DNA from: an uncultured Chloroflexota bacterium | GTDB taxonomy: Bacteria; Chloroflexota; Chloroflexia; Thermomicrobiales; UBA6265 | Length of the DNA stretch: 64,000 nt | NCBI GenBank assembly: GCA_937901745.1 | Contig: CALGSZ010000130.1 | Location: 22,195 to 86,194, forward strand | Direction: 5' to 3' | Part shown: piece by piece, positions 34,353 through 42,523 of the stretch | Layout of the letters: each line of letters starts with the position of its first letter | How positions within the stretch are numbered: position 1 is the stretch's first letter | Program-made: the position numbers and the translations under genes | Notes under the pieces: model-generated | Seen by the model: only the letters and a program-made list of their open reading frames with translations | Databases searched by the model: none | Told to the model about the DNA's origin: nothing

Positions 34353-35261
34353 TCAGGCGGGCGCCTCACAGAGCACGAAATTGCTCTCCATATCAGTGTG
34401 ATACTCCAGACGTTGCCCTTCGCTCTCGATGATGATGCGGTATCCCGGCGTGATCACCTGCGCGTAGAACTCGCCAGGCTGGGGACACCCGAGCGAGGTA
34501 TCCGGCCACTCGACCGGCTCGATCGTCACGATCGTCACCTGGTCCGGCGCGGTCCCCAGGCGGCTTGCCGCGTCCGCCAAGACCGCTTGCACCGGCGGAC
34601 TGTTCAGCAGCTCATCGGACACCGGCGATGGCTCTGTCGTCTCGACCGGCGTCGCCGCCGGAGTCGCCGCTGGCCGAACCGCGTCGATCAGCCAGCGATC
34701 GCTGACCTGAGCGAACCAAACGACGTCAACGGGCGCGCCCGGCTCGACAATGGTCACGAGAGCTGCGGCGCGGCCGTCTGGCAGCATCCGCGCCTCCAGG
34801 ATGACCGGCGTCCGATCAACGCCTACCGGCGAGGACCCCGGCTCCGGCGTCCCCGCACCACTACTCCCCGGCACGATCGGCACCGGCTCGTCCGCGAAGA
34901 CCTCGCTCCTGATGTACTCATCGGTATAGAGCGCTAGCAGCCGGCCCAGATCGCGCGCCTCGGCGCAGGCAACAACCTCCCGCAGCGTCTGCTCCAGCGC
35001 CGCGATCACCGCCGGATCGGCCGGGTCACCCTCCGGCAGCGTCGCTGGCTCGGGCGCCTCCGGCGTCGCGGCAGAAGCGACGGGCGTGGCAGCCAGCGCC
35101 ATGATCTCCGCCTCGGAGCGCGGCGCGATCTGGCATTCCGCGGCGGTCGGCGGGCCCAAATCCCCGCTTGGCGTGACCGTTTGCGCCATTGCCAGGGAGG
35201 CATTCACGACGGCCAGCGGGACGGACAGACTCCACAGCATGAGTCGAAGTCGGCGGTGCAT
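34353..35261 (-). CDS. Secreted hypothetical protein with SnoaL/NTF2-like middle and cysteine-bearing C-terminal domain
   Basis: About 302 residues. A signal peptide (MHRRLRLMLWSLSVPLAVVN) is followed by Ala/Pro/Thr linkers and a region of ~100-220 with EARDLGRLLALYTDEYIRSE and DVVWFAQVSDRWLIDAVRP, the pattern of an NTF2-like domain. The last ~75 residues have TSLGCPQPGEFYAQVITPGY and end in NFVLCEAPA, a two-cysteine domain found at the ends of several Chloroflexota secreted proteins. ATG 35261 has GGGAGG six bases upstream, settling the start. Function unknown. Confidence 0.65.
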   Translation of the reverse strand: MHRRLRLMLWSLSVPLAVVNASLAMAQTVTPSGDLGPPTAAECQIAPRSEAEIMALAATPVASAATPEAPEPATLPEGDPADPAVIAALEQTLREVVACAEARDLGRLLALYTDEYIRSEVFADEPVPIVPGSSGAGTPEPGSSPVGVDRTPVILEARMLPDGRAAALVTIVEPGAPVDVVWFAQVSDRWLIDAVRPAATPAATPVETTEPSPVSDELLNSPPVQAVLADAASRLGTAPDQVTIVTIEPVEWPDTSLGCPQPGEFYAQVITPGYRIIIESEGQRLEYHTDMESNFVLCEAPA

Positions 35262-35410
35262 CGGAAACCTCCCATTCAGCTGACGCGAGTGAGGCAACAT
35301 CATCCCGCAAGCAGGATGCCGGCCAGAATGCATGGGCCTGCGCGCAACCTGCGTGCCTGTCAATCATTAACGCGGCGCGCCGGTCGCGGGTGCCGCCCCT
35401 CGTCACCCTC

Positions 35411-35424
35411 GCGAACGCGTTCGC
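35411..35424. promoter_or_regulatory. 14-bp perfect palindrome upstream of the acetamidase gene
   Basis: GCGAACGCGTTCGC is fully self-complementary and sits 64 bases before the acetamidase start. It could be an operator for a dimeric regulator; no regulator gene is adjacent. The region 35262-35488 otherwise shows no gene. Confidence 0.35.
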
Positions 35425-35488
35425 TCACAAGACTCGAAGCGCGGCTCCCAATCGGGCATCCTACAGCAGATGACAGGAGCGACCAGAC

Positions 35489-36406
35489 GTGACAGAGACG
35501 GGTAAGATCCACACCATCGGCGCCGAGCGCACCGCCTTTGCGTTCCGACCCGACGTCGAGCCCGCGCTCCGCGTCCAGCCCGGCGAGATCGTCCGGTTCG
35601 AGACATCGGCCAAGCCGATCGAGCACCTCATCGCCGCCGGCGACCGTTGGCTGGAAATTCTCGATCTCGATGCCATCAACGCCATCACCGGCCCGGTGTA
35701 TATCGAGGGCGTTGAGCCCGGCGATGCCGTCGCGGTCGAGATACTCGACATCACCCCCGCCGATTGGGGATGGTGCGCCTACATACCCGGCTACGGTTTG
35801 CTCGCCCGCCGCCTGCAGCGCCCGATGCTGCGCCGCCTCCCGATCCGCGACGGTCAAATCCACATCTCGGACCGGCTGACGATTCCGGTCCGCCCGAGCA
35901 TCGGCTGCCTCGGCCTCGCGCCAGCCAAGGGTCAATCTTCGACGCTCGGCCCGCCGTACCCCTGGGGCGGTAACTACGATCTTCCGCAGATCAGACCGGG
36001 CAGCACGGTCCTCCTCCCCGCCCAAGTGCCGGGCGGACTCTTCTCACTCGGCGACCTCCACGCCGCGATGGGCGCGCACGAGCCTACCTTTGTCTCTATC
36101 GAGTGTCCCGGCGTCGCGACGGTGCGACTCCGCGTGCGCAAAGGTCTCGCGCTCCAGACACCCCGCATCGAGACGCCCGATCGGCTCTACACCGTCGGCC
36201 TGACCGCGGACGACTCCTCGTTCGGACTCGACTTCAACCCCGCGCGCCGTCAAGCCGTCGCGCTCATGTTCGACTACCTGACACGCGAGCGCGGCTTCTC
36301 GCCGGAAGATGCCTATATCCTGACGTCGGCCTGCGTCGACCTCGAGCTTGGCGGCCCAGCCGGCGCCGTCGTCCTCGCCAGCATTCCGCTCGCGGTTCTC
36401 ACATGA
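35489..36406 (+). CDS. Acetamidase/formamidase family protein
   Basis: A 305-residue protein of the FmdA/AmdA family, which hydrolyses short amides to ammonia and carboxylate. Seen are RVQPGEIVRFETSAKPIEHL, VYIEGVEPGDAVAVEILDIT, GCLGLAPAKGQ, GGNYDLPQIRPGSTVLLPAQ, VPGGLFSLGDLHAAMGAHE and TSACVDLELGG near the C-terminus, the family's conserved blocks in order. Start GTG 35489 follows AGGAG nine bases upstream. It ends about 60 bases before tag. True substrate unknown; homologues acting on formamide, acetamide or other amides look alike. Confidence 0.88.
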   Translation: MTETGKIHTIGAERTAFAFRPDVEPALRVQPGEIVRFETSAKPIEHLIAAGDRWLEILDLDAINAITGPVYIEGVEPGDAVAVEILDITPADWGWCAYIPGYGLLARRLQRPMLRRLPIRDGQIHISDRLTIPVRPSIGCLGLAPAKGQSSTLGPPYPWGGNYDLPQIRPGSTVLLPAQVPGGLFSLGDLHAAMGAHEPTFVSIECPGVATVRLRVRKGLALQTPRIETPDRLYTVGLTADDSSFGLDFNPARRQAVALMFDYLTRERGFSPEDAYILTSACVDLELGGPAGAVVLASIPLAVLT

Positions 36407-36467
36407 TGCGTCGCCCAGCGTTATCCACGCGATCGGACGAGCACGCTGTGTTCGCAAAGGGGGAACC

Positions 36468-37046
36468 ATGACCGCGACCGACGATCTGACGCGCTGCTCC
36501 TGGGCGCTCGGCCATCCACTGCTGCTTGCCTATCACGACGAGGAATGGGGCATACCTTGCTGGGACGATGGTGAGCTATTCGCCCGGCTCATGCTCGAGG
36601 GCTTCCAGGCGGGCCTCTCCTGGCGGCTGATCCTCGAGCGTCGCAACCGGCTCAACGAGGTCTTTCACCAGTGGGACCCCGTCCGCATCGCCGCCTTTGG
36701 GCCGGATGACGTCGCCCGGCTCCTCGCCGATCCCGGCATCATCCGCAACCGCCTCAAGATCGAGGGCGCGATCAAGAACGCCCGCGCCTACCTGCGCCTC
36801 GTCGAGGAAACTGGCTCCTTCGCGGACTACCTCTGGTCCTTCGTCGACGGCGGGCCGCTGCGCAAGCCGGCGCCGGCCACCTCCGCCGATGTACCAACCC
36901 AGACGCCAGAATCGGTCGCCATGTCGCGGGACTTGCGCAAGCGCGGGTTCACCTTCGTCGGCCCGACGATCTGCTACGCCTTCATGCAATCCGTGGGCAT
37001 GGTCAACGACCACATTGCCGGCTGCTTCCGCGCTGCGGGGACGTGA
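36468..37046 (+). CDS. tag: DNA-3-methyladenine glycosylase I
   Basis: A 192-residue base-excision repair enzyme that removes 3-methyladenine from DNA. RCSWALGHPLLLAYHDEEWG matches the N-terminal Tag signature including Cys and His zinc ligands; MLEGFQAGLSWRLILERRN and GFTFVGPTICYAFMQSVGMV follow, and NDHIAGCF near the C-terminus supplies the other His/Cys ligands. ATG 36468 has AAAGGGGGAACC directly upstream, which rules out the longer frame opening inside the acetamidase gene. Confidence 0.92.
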   Translation: MTATDDLTRCSWALGHPLLLAYHDEEWGIPCWDDGELFARLMLEGFQAGLSWRLILERRNRLNEVFHQWDPVRIAAFGPDDVARLLADPGIIRNRLKIEGAIKNARAYLRLVEETGSFADYLWSFVDGGPLRKPAPATSADVPTQTPESVAMSRDLRKRGFTFVGPTICYAFMQSVGMVNDHIAGCFRAAGT

Positions 37047-37196
37047 CAGAGGGCGCCCTGACCATCGGTCGCGGCCCGCGGCTGTCACGCCGCTGTAACA
37101 TCGCGTCCGGGCGCCGTCATGACCCTGTTACGGGGAGCGGGACATCATCGTGAGCACGAGGAACGAATCATCCCGCTCGCAGCCGCGGAGGTGCCC

Positions 37197-37544
37197 ATGC
37201 TTGACACCGGTCCCTTATCCGAGATCCCCGAGATCTCACTTTTTCACCAGCCGGCTCCTTCCAGAATTCAGCGGGCCAGCGACCTCGCTCTCGCCTACGA
37301 TACCGCTCTCAACGCTGCCTGGCGCGGCGAGGACGCTCCTGCCGCATTCTTTGTCTGGCTCTCCGCCCATCGCTGCACGACGATCCAACGGCCGGCCGGT
37401 CCTCCCGACGCCGTCAGTCCGCTCGGCGCTGGCGGCCGCGGTATCGCCTGGTATGACGTGCCCGGGGCAATCGTCGGCATCATTCCTGGACTGCCCTGGT
37501 GCTATCTCATCCCGATCGGCGCCGTCCCGCCGGAGGGAGATTGA
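37197..37544 (+). CDS. Hypothetical protein
   Basis: A 115-residue protein beginning MLDTGPLSEIPEISLF, with no signal peptide. The C-terminal half is hydrophobic (YDVPGAIVGIIPGLPWCYLI) and has two cysteines. ATG 37197 has GGAGG six bases upstream. The stop is 2 bases before the next start, indicating an operon with the PNPOx-like gene. I do not recognise a family. Confidence 0.6.
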   Translation: MLDTGPLSEIPEISLFHQPAPSRIQRASDLALAYDTALNAAWRGEDAPAAFFVWLSAHRCTTIQRPAGPPDAVSPLGAGGRGIAWYDVPGAIVGIIPGLPWCYLIPIGAVPPEGD

Positions 37545-37546
37545 CG

Positions 37547-38008
37547 ATGATCGGGCCGCTGCATCCATACGACATCGGAGCGTTGCTTCACCGGCACCAC
37601 GTCGGGCGCCTCGCTTGCCTAGCCGATGGTCGCCCCTACGTCGTTCCGATCAGCTACGTCTATGCCGGCGGCCTGATCTATGGGTACGCGCAGCCTGGCC
37701 GCAAACTCTCGGCCCTGCGGTCCGACCCGCGCGTCTGCTTCGAAGTCGACGAGCAAGAAGACGCCACGACCTGGCGCAGCGTCGTGGCGGATGGAACCTT
37801 TGAGGAGGTGACCGATCCGGTTGAGCGCAAGGTCGCACTGAGTTTGCTCGCGGAATCCGCGCCGCCGATGGTGGCGCCGTCCGCCGGGGCGCCGGGCGTT
37901 GTCTTCCGGCTTCGCCTGACCGGCGCCTCGGGTAGATTCGCGCGGCGAGCCCCGACGCCTCCAGCAGCGCCGCGACTCGCCGCGACCGAATCACTCGCGA
38001 TGGCCTAG
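37547..38008 (+). CDS. Pyridoxamine 5'-phosphate oxidase family (split-barrel flavin-binding) protein
   Basis: A 153-residue protein. LLHRHHVGRLACLADGRPYV, VPISYVYAGGLIYGYAQPGR and LSALRSDPRVCFEVDE are the conserved strands of the FMN-binding split barrel seen in PNPOx-like and nitroimidazole-resistance-type proteins; the Trp of TTWRSVVADGTFEEV is also typical. The Ala/Pro/Arg-rich C-terminal tail is likely disordered. ATG 37547 follows GGGAG by seven bases. It is coupled to the small hypothetical gene. Substrate unknown; heme, F420 or flavin-reductase-type roles are all possible. Confidence 0.8.
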   Translation: MIGPLHPYDIGALLHRHHVGRLACLADGRPYVVPISYVYAGGLIYGYAQPGRKLSALRSDPRVCFEVDEQEDATTWRSVVADGTFEEVTDPVERKVALSLLAESAPPMVAPSAGAPGVVFRLRLTGASGRFARRAPTPPAAPRLAATESLAMA

Positions 38009-38081
38009 GACCTGCCGCTTCCCGAGCCCCACAACTCGCCGCGTGTAACTCCCCTTCCCCAATTCCCTCCCAATTCGCTGC

Positions 38082-38339
38082 TCAGCCAAGCAGCGCCTCA
38101 AGTTTCTCCTCTACCTCATTGGGATTCGGGAAGCGGCCGGTCTGGGCCTTCGAATAGATCAGTTGCCCGTTGTACGTCACCTCGAAGATGCCGCCGCTGC
38201 CAGGAATGAGAGTCACGCCTCCCGGCAACTGATCTGCATAATCATGCAGGATGCTCTCCGCCAACCTGGCGGCTCTACTCAGATACCCTCACGACGTGCA
38301 ATACACGATGCGGACGTGGGCAACGTCACGCTCGGTCAT
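38082..38339 (-). CDS. SelW/Rdx-family selenoprotein with in-frame UGA (Sec17)
   Basis: Read from ATG 38339, which has GGAGG with good spacing, the frame gives MTERDVAHVRIVYCTS, then TGA at 38289-38291, then GYLSRAARLAESILHDYADQ and on to the stop at 38082 (85 residues with the UGA read as Sec). The part after TGA is a typical SelT/SelW/SelH (Rdx) fold: LIPGSGGIFEVTYNGQLIYS, GRFPNPNEVEEKL. The UGA is exactly at the second position of the family's CxxC/CxxU redox motif, giving C14-T-S-U17. A GGU-loop hairpin follows at once. The family is thioredoxin-like and redox-active. Conventional calling would start at TTG 38264 and lose the active site. A nonsense mutation from TGC/TGT is the alternative. 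No sel genes are in the window. Confidence 0.8.
38258..38272 (-). promoter_or_regulatory. Candidate bacterial SECIS hairpin
   Basis: On the minus strand CCGCC-AGGUU-GGCGG forms a five-pair stem with the G of the loop about 22 bases after the UGA. Bacterial SECIS elements show a short stem with G (often GGU) early in the apical loop, 16-37 bases beyond UGA. A short lower stem (GGGU near the UGA with AUCC beyond the hairpin) may extend it. SelB would bind the loop. Confidence 0.6.
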
Positions 38340-38714
38340 CACTCTCCTCCTTCCCAACAACCCAATCCCGGGCACAACAGAGGCGCCGGCTCTGATGCCC
38401 ATCGCCAGCAGCCGACAGCGATATCATGAACCAACGGTCATGAACCCTGCACCCTCTGCCGCGCGCAAGCCGTCGCCTCGCCCGCGCGCCTCAGCCTTTC
38501 GTCGCCGAGCACCTGCGAACTCTTGCACGCATCAAATGTGACGAATGTCCCAATCAAATCTCCACGTTCGGCCGGTACTTTCGGCTCACTGTACTACAAT
38601 GTGACGTGACTCAACGCCCGTCAATCCGGCGAGCTTGCGGTCCGAAACGATGTCTCGATCTCTGCCTGCGCGGAAGCCACGCGATCCTGCCCGCCAGACC
38701 CCGAGGAACTGCCT
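38340..38714. other. Intergenic region upstream of the orphan family 5 receptor
   Basis: About 375 bases without a credible gene. It holds a direct repeat TCATGAACC-N5-TCATGAACC near 38435-38457 and a consensus-like -10 TACAAT (38595-38600) with no matching -35. It may drive the binding protein at 38715. Confidence 0.3.
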
Positions 38715-40562
38715 ATGACGTCTCAGCGCGGGGACGATTCCCACCGTACCACCGACGACCCACGCGGCTATCACAACGTCAACGATCTGATCCGCGCCCG
38801 CTTTCAGCGGCGCATCTCGCGTCGGGAGCTCGTTGAGCGCGCACGCGATCTCGGCCTCGCGGCACCCCTCATCGCGCTGGCGCTCCAAGTCACCGGCGAC
38901 CGCGCCCTGGCGCAGCCCGACCCGAGCGCCGCGCGCGTCGTCACGGATCCCAGGCTCCAGGCGGATCGTCGTCCCGTCCCCGCGACCAAGCGCACCTCAC
39001 CGAGGGGCGAGCCACGGCGTGGCGGCAGCCTCATCGCCGGCATCGTCGGCCGGATCGATACCCTGACACCTTACGTCGCCAATCTCTACGGACAGTCGTT
39101 TGATGTCCTCTCCGGCATCATGGAAGGCCTGCTCGCCATTGATAGCAAGCAGCGCCTCCGCCCCGCCCTCGCCGAGAGCTACGAAATCTCCGACGACGGG
39201 CTCGTCTACACCTTCCGGCTCCGCAAGGGCGTCCGCTTCCACAACGGCGATCCACTCACCGCGGAGGACATCGTCAAGACGTGGGAGATGATCGTCAATC
39301 AGGATCTGCCGGCGTGGTCGCGCCTGGGCTGGGAGAAGATTCGCGACATCGCCATACCTGATGAATCGACGGTCGTCGTTACCACCACGGAGATTTACGC
39401 GCCGTTCTTGACCAACATCGCGACCGGCACGTTCAACCACGGCGTCATCAGCCCGGTCAGCCAGCTCAAGAAGGCGCCGGACCGCTTCGCCCGCGAGTTC
39501 ACCCGCCGGCCGGTCGGCACCGGCCCATTGCGCTTCGTCGAGAACGGCGGCGACGTCATCGTCCTCGAGCGATTCCGCGAGTACTGGGGACCGCGCGCGC
39601 AGCTAGGCCGGGTCCGGGTGCGCGTCTTCCCGAATCACGAGGAACAGCTCGCGGCGCTGCGTCGGGGCGAGATCCACATCGCAAGCCGGATCGGGACGCC
39701 GAGCCAGGACCTCCTCTCGGAGGCGCTCTCCATCGAGAACGTCACGGTCTTGGAGTTCCCGGCGCTGACGTGGGGCCATCTCGACCTCAAGCAGATCGGG
39801 TTTCTGCGGGAGACTGCCGTCCGCCAGGCATTGGACTATGCGACGCCGAAGCAGCGGATCGTTGACGAGATCCTCGGCGGGCGAGCGATTCCCGCCTTCG
39901 CCGACCAGTCGCCCGGCTCCTGGGCCTATCATCCTGACCTCGAGCCGCGCCCGTATGACCTCGTCAAGGCGCGCTCCCTGCTCTACAAGGCGGGTCTGCG
40001 CGCGGGGGAGGACGGCGTCCGCCAGCGCGATGGACAGCGCCTCGAGATCGAGCTCTGGGGCGAGGCATCCGATCCCCAAGCGCCGCGCATCCTCGAGATG
40101 ATCGCCGAGAGCTGGCGCCAGATCGGCGTCGCCGCGACCGTCAAGCTTGCTCCGGCTTCAATCCTCTGGGGCCCAACCGGTTATCAGTTCAGCGACAGGA
40201 TGACGGCCGGGTACTACCGCTGGTCGAACTTCAACGACCCGGACAATATGTTCTACTGGCACTCGTCGCAGATCCCAACCAGTCCGACCGGCCCCGGCGG
40301 CAACCTGCCAGCCTTCTTTTATCGCTACAACTTCCAAGACGAGATCGATGACCTAACGGCCCGCGCGGCCGCGGAAACGGACCAGCAGCAACGCAAGGAG
40401 CTCTACTTCGAGATCCAGGAGCTCCTGCGCCGGGAAGTCCCAGTCATCTTCCTGTTCTGGGACAAGTCCTACGCCGCCGCGGCCGATAACGTCGGCGGCT
40501 TCTGGCCCAGCGCCTTCACCTATCTCCTTTGGAACGTCAAGGACTGGTACCTGACGGAGTGA
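38715..40562 (+). CDS. ABC transporter substrate-binding protein, family 5 (peptide/nickel type)
   Basis: A 615-residue receptor. The N-terminal region RISRRELVERARDLGLAAPL is a Tat-like leader nearly matching that of the receptor at 57287-58987, a lineage-style export motif. The mature protein has LVYTFRLRKGVRFHNGDPLT, then AEDIVKTWE, the SBP_bac_5 signature, and TGPLRFVENGGDVIVLERFR. It should bind a peptide or other oligomeric solute outside the cell. No permease or ATPase gene is adjacent, so it is an orphan receptor or works with a distant transporter. Confidence 0.85.
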   Translation: MTSQRGDDSHRTTDDPRGYHNVNDLIRARFQRRISRRELVERARDLGLAAPLIALALQVTGDRALAQPDPSAARVVTDPRLQADRRPVPATKRTSPRGEPRRGGSLIAGIVGRIDTLTPYVANLYGQSFDVLSGIMEGLLAIDSKQRLRPALAESYEISDDGLVYTFRLRKGVRFHNGDPLTAEDIVKTWEMIVNQDLPAWSRLGWEKIRDIAIPDESTVVVTTTEIYAPFLTNIATGTFNHGVISPVSQLKKAPDRFAREFTRRPVGTGPLRFVENGGDVIVLERFREYWGPRAQLGRVRVRVFPNHEEQLAALRRGEIHIASRIGTPSQDLLSEALSIENVTVLEFPALTWGHLDLKQIGFLRETAVRQALDYATPKQRIVDEILGGRAIPAFADQSPGSWAYHPDLEPRPYDLVKARSLLYKAGLRAGEDGVRQRDGQRLEIELWGEASDPQAPRILEMIAESWRQIGVAATVKLAPASILWGPTGYQFSDRMTAGYYRWSNFNDPDNMFYWHSSQIPTSPTGPGGNLPAFFYRYNFQDEIDDLTARAAAETDQQQRKELYFEIQELLRREVPVIFLFWDKSYAAAADNVGGFWPSAFTYLLWNVKDWYLTE

Positions 40563-40577
40563 CGCCGGCTCGATGGC

Positions 40578-41576
40578 CTACCCGGCCGCTCCAGCAAGCT
40601 GGCCGCGCAGCAGAATCGCCCCAGTCGGCTGATCGCTTCCGCCCGCTGGCTCCTCGGTCACGGCGATAACATCGAACGTCGGCGCCAGCGGATCGATCGG
40701 CGCGAAGCCCTGGCCCTGCTCATCCACGGTGAACGTTGCCCCTGGCACCGGCGGCTCCGCTCCCGGCTCACTCTGCAGGTACCACAGCTGATAGACGCGG
40801 CCGTCCGAAAGCGGCGGCATCTGGACCAGGTAGACGACGCCGCGCTGGTCCGGAAGCGAGAAGAAGACCGTCCCCTCCGCGCCAACAGGCCCCTCCGCCG
40901 TCGCCACCATCCGCCAAGCCGTCGAGTTGGCGCGCGCGCGGATCGCCTGATTTTCCTCACGGATCGCCTGGTTTTGCTCCCGCAGCGCGGCGATCTCCCG
41001 ATCCTTGTCGTTCACCCGCCCCTGGAGCGCCAACGCCCAGATGAGGACGCCGACGAACGCCACCGCCAGCACCCCCGCGGCGACCCACGCGCGCGGCCAA
41101 CGCGCGACGGCATCGAGCGCGAGCGCCGACGGCTTCCGCGCGCCGGCCACGGGCCCAGCAGCCCCGCCGCGTATCCGCCCTCGCGGCCGCGCCGGCGCCA
41201 TGGCTACCGCCCGCCTGGTCGAAGGCGCCTCCGCCGCTGCTGGCTCCACTCGCTTCGCTGGCGCGGCCTGAACCGGAGCCGCATCCTCGGCCTCGACAGG
41301 CGCTGCCTCCTCCGGCTCCAGCTGAGCCTGAGCCTCGCGCGGTGTCTCATCCTCGCGAACCGCGCTAAGGATGCGCTCCCGCAGCTCGTCCGGCGGCTCC
41401 GGCCCATCGGAGCCTTCCTGCGACCGAGGCAGTGCCGCCACTACTGGCGCGAGCTGCGCGACCTCCGCGCGGCAGACATCACACTCCGCCAGATGCGCTT
41501 CGAATGCCGCCCGCTCTTCTTCCGGCAGGGCGTTCAGGACAAAGGCGCCGACCGCGTCGTGCGGCGCCCCTTCCAT
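40578..41576 (-). CDS. Anti-sigma factor (zinc-binding N-terminus, RskA-like C-terminus)
   Basis: About 332 residues. The N-terminal anti-sigma domain has the ZAS motif H-x3-C-x2-C in FEAHLAECDVCRAEVAQLAP. A long Glu/Ala/Pro linker, a membrane segment (WVAAGVLAVAFVGVLIWALA), a coiled coil (DREIAALREQNQAIREENQA) and a C-terminal extracytoplasmic RskA domain (GVVYLVQMPPLSDGRVYQLW, with TGAILLRGQL near the end) follow. It would hold the sigma factor encoded just upstream and release it on a surface signal. ATG 41576 is preferred for its AAGG; GTG 41624 overlaps the sigma stop by 8 bases and would add 16 low-complexity residues. Confidence 0.85.
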   Translation of the reverse strand: MEGAPHDAVGAFVLNALPEEERAAFEAHLAECDVCRAEVAQLAPVVAALPRSQEGSDGPEPPDELRERILSAVREDETPREAQAQLEPEEAAPVEAEDAAPVQAAPAKRVEPAAAEAPSTRRAVAMAPARPRGRIRGGAAGPVAGARKPSALALDAVARWPRAWVAAGVLAVAFVGVLIWALALQGRVNDKDREIAALREQNQAIREENQAIRARANSTAWRMVATAEGPVGAEGTVFFSLPDQRGVVYLVQMPPLSDGRVYQLWYLQSEPGAEPPVPGATFTVDEQGQGFAPIDPLAPTFDVIAVTEEPAGGSDQPTGAILLRGQLAGAAG

Positions 41577-41616
41577 CAGCCCACCTTCGCTGCGAGCCTG
41601 ATTGGCGCCCCGATCG

Positions 41617-42207
41617 TCACCCACTGCTCGTCCCTCGTCGCCGCCGCGACCGCCGCTTCCCCTGCCGGTCCTCCAGGCCCTCGCGCAGCCGCCGCAGACC
41701 GAGTCGCAGCCGCTCCTTGACCGCGTCGCTCGTCACCCCAGTCCGCTCAGCGATCTCCGCGTGCGTCAGCCCGTCGAAATAGGCAAGCTCGATCGCCTCT
41801 CGCTCCTCCGCCGGCAAGGCGTCGGCCACGGCCCGGATGCGGTCCGCCTCGATCGCCGCCACCGCGTCCAGACTCGGATCGCCCGTCGCGCTCACCGCGC
41901 CGCGCCGCCGCTCGATGGCCAACCGCCGGACGATCGTCATCAGCCAGGGCTCAACCGCCCCGCGCTGCGCGCGGACCTCGCCCGCCCGCCGCCAGAGGAG
42001 CAGAAACGCTTCCTCGACGACCGCCTCCGCCGCCTCGCGCTCGCCGAGCAGCCGATAGGCAAGCCCATATGAGGACCGCCCATAGCGATCGTAGAGAGCC
42101 GCCAGCCCCGCCGCGTCTCGACGCTGGATCGCCTCCAGCAAGCGATCGTCATTGGCGGCCGCGTCGACGGACGCTCGTCCCGTTCCGTTGTCTCGCTGCT
42201 CGTGCAT
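41617..42207 (-). CDS. ECF-type RNA polymerase sigma factor
   Basis: About 196 residues. Region 2 is LAALYDRYGRSSYGLAYRLL, then GEREAAEAVVEEAFLLLWRR; region 4 is LPAEEREAIELAYFDGLTHA, then EIAERTGVTSDAVKERLRLG. This is the group 4 layout, closest to sigma-K-like ECFs paired with RskA anti-sigmas. ATG 42207 has GGGAGGGCG immediately upstream; the frame is open to 42483 but upstream codons are not protein-like. It is co-transcribed with and coupled to the anti-sigma gene, and is likely auto-regulated. Confidence 0.88.
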   Translation of the reverse strand: MHEQRDNGTGRASVDAAANDDRLLEAIQRRDAAGLAALYDRYGRSSYGLAYRLLGEREAAEAVVEEAFLLLWRRAGEVRAQRGAVEPWLMTIVRRLAIERRRGAVSATGDPSLDAVAAIEADRIRAVADALPAEEREAIELAYFDGLTHAEIAERTGVTSDAVKERLRLGLRRLREGLEDRQGKRRSRRRRGTSSG

Positions 42208-42247
42208 CGCCCTCCCGCGCCGCCCACACCTTCGCGGGACCCGCGAG

Positions 42248-42268
42248 GCAGCATCGCGGCGATGCTGC
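42248..42268 (-). promoter_or_regulatory. Hairpin in the sigma factor 5' leader
   Basis: GCAGCATCG-CGG-CGATGCTGC is a perfect 9-bp stem with a 3-base loop, 41 bases upstream of the sigma start. It may attenuate transcription or affect translation, or be incidental. The remaining 42208-42463 gap holds no gene. Confidence 0.4.
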
Positions 42269-42463
42269 ACACTCACCGAGTATCGTCCGGCCAATTGTAC
42301 CGGCCCCCGGCCAGTCGCCGGCGCAACCAAATCAGCGCCACCCCCTCCAGGTAGCGCAAATTTCCAGGCGAGCCAAGCATCGCGCGCTCCGCCTCCCACC
42401 CCACTCTCGCTGGGCGTTTCCACGCTGCAGATACGCCCCCGCGCTCCGTCTCCCCGCTCGAGT

Positions 42464-42492
42464 TTGACGCTACCAATCTCCATCCATATACT
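42464..42492 (+). promoter_or_regulatory. Sigma-70 promoter of the tetR-exporter operon
   Basis: TTGACG (42464-42469), a 17-base spacer and TATACT (42487-42492) form the best promoter match I found in the window. The start of transcription should fall near 42499, about 25 bases before the GTG of the regulator gene. Confidence 0.7.
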
Positions 42493-42512
42493 TGCTGAAC
42501 GGTGAGCAAGTA
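42489..42512. promoter_or_regulatory. Operator palindrome overlapping the -10 and start site
   Basis: TACTTGCT-N8-AGCAAGTA: two perfect 8-base half-sites separated by 8 bases. It covers most of the -10 hexamer and the likely start site, the classic position for repression by the TetR-family protein encoded 12 bases downstream. Confidence 0.7.
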
Positions 42513-42523
42513 ATGGTGCTCGA

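Noticed and set aside
38082..38264. A 60-codon protein starting at TTG 38264
   Set aside because: It lacks the N-terminal strand and the redox motif of the family; the strong ribosome-binding site is at 38339, upstream of the UGA.
40578..42207. Longer versions of the sigma and anti-sigma genes (to 42483 and 41624)
   Set aside because: Extra N-terminal codons are low-complexity or not conserved, and better ribosome-binding sites support the shorter starts.
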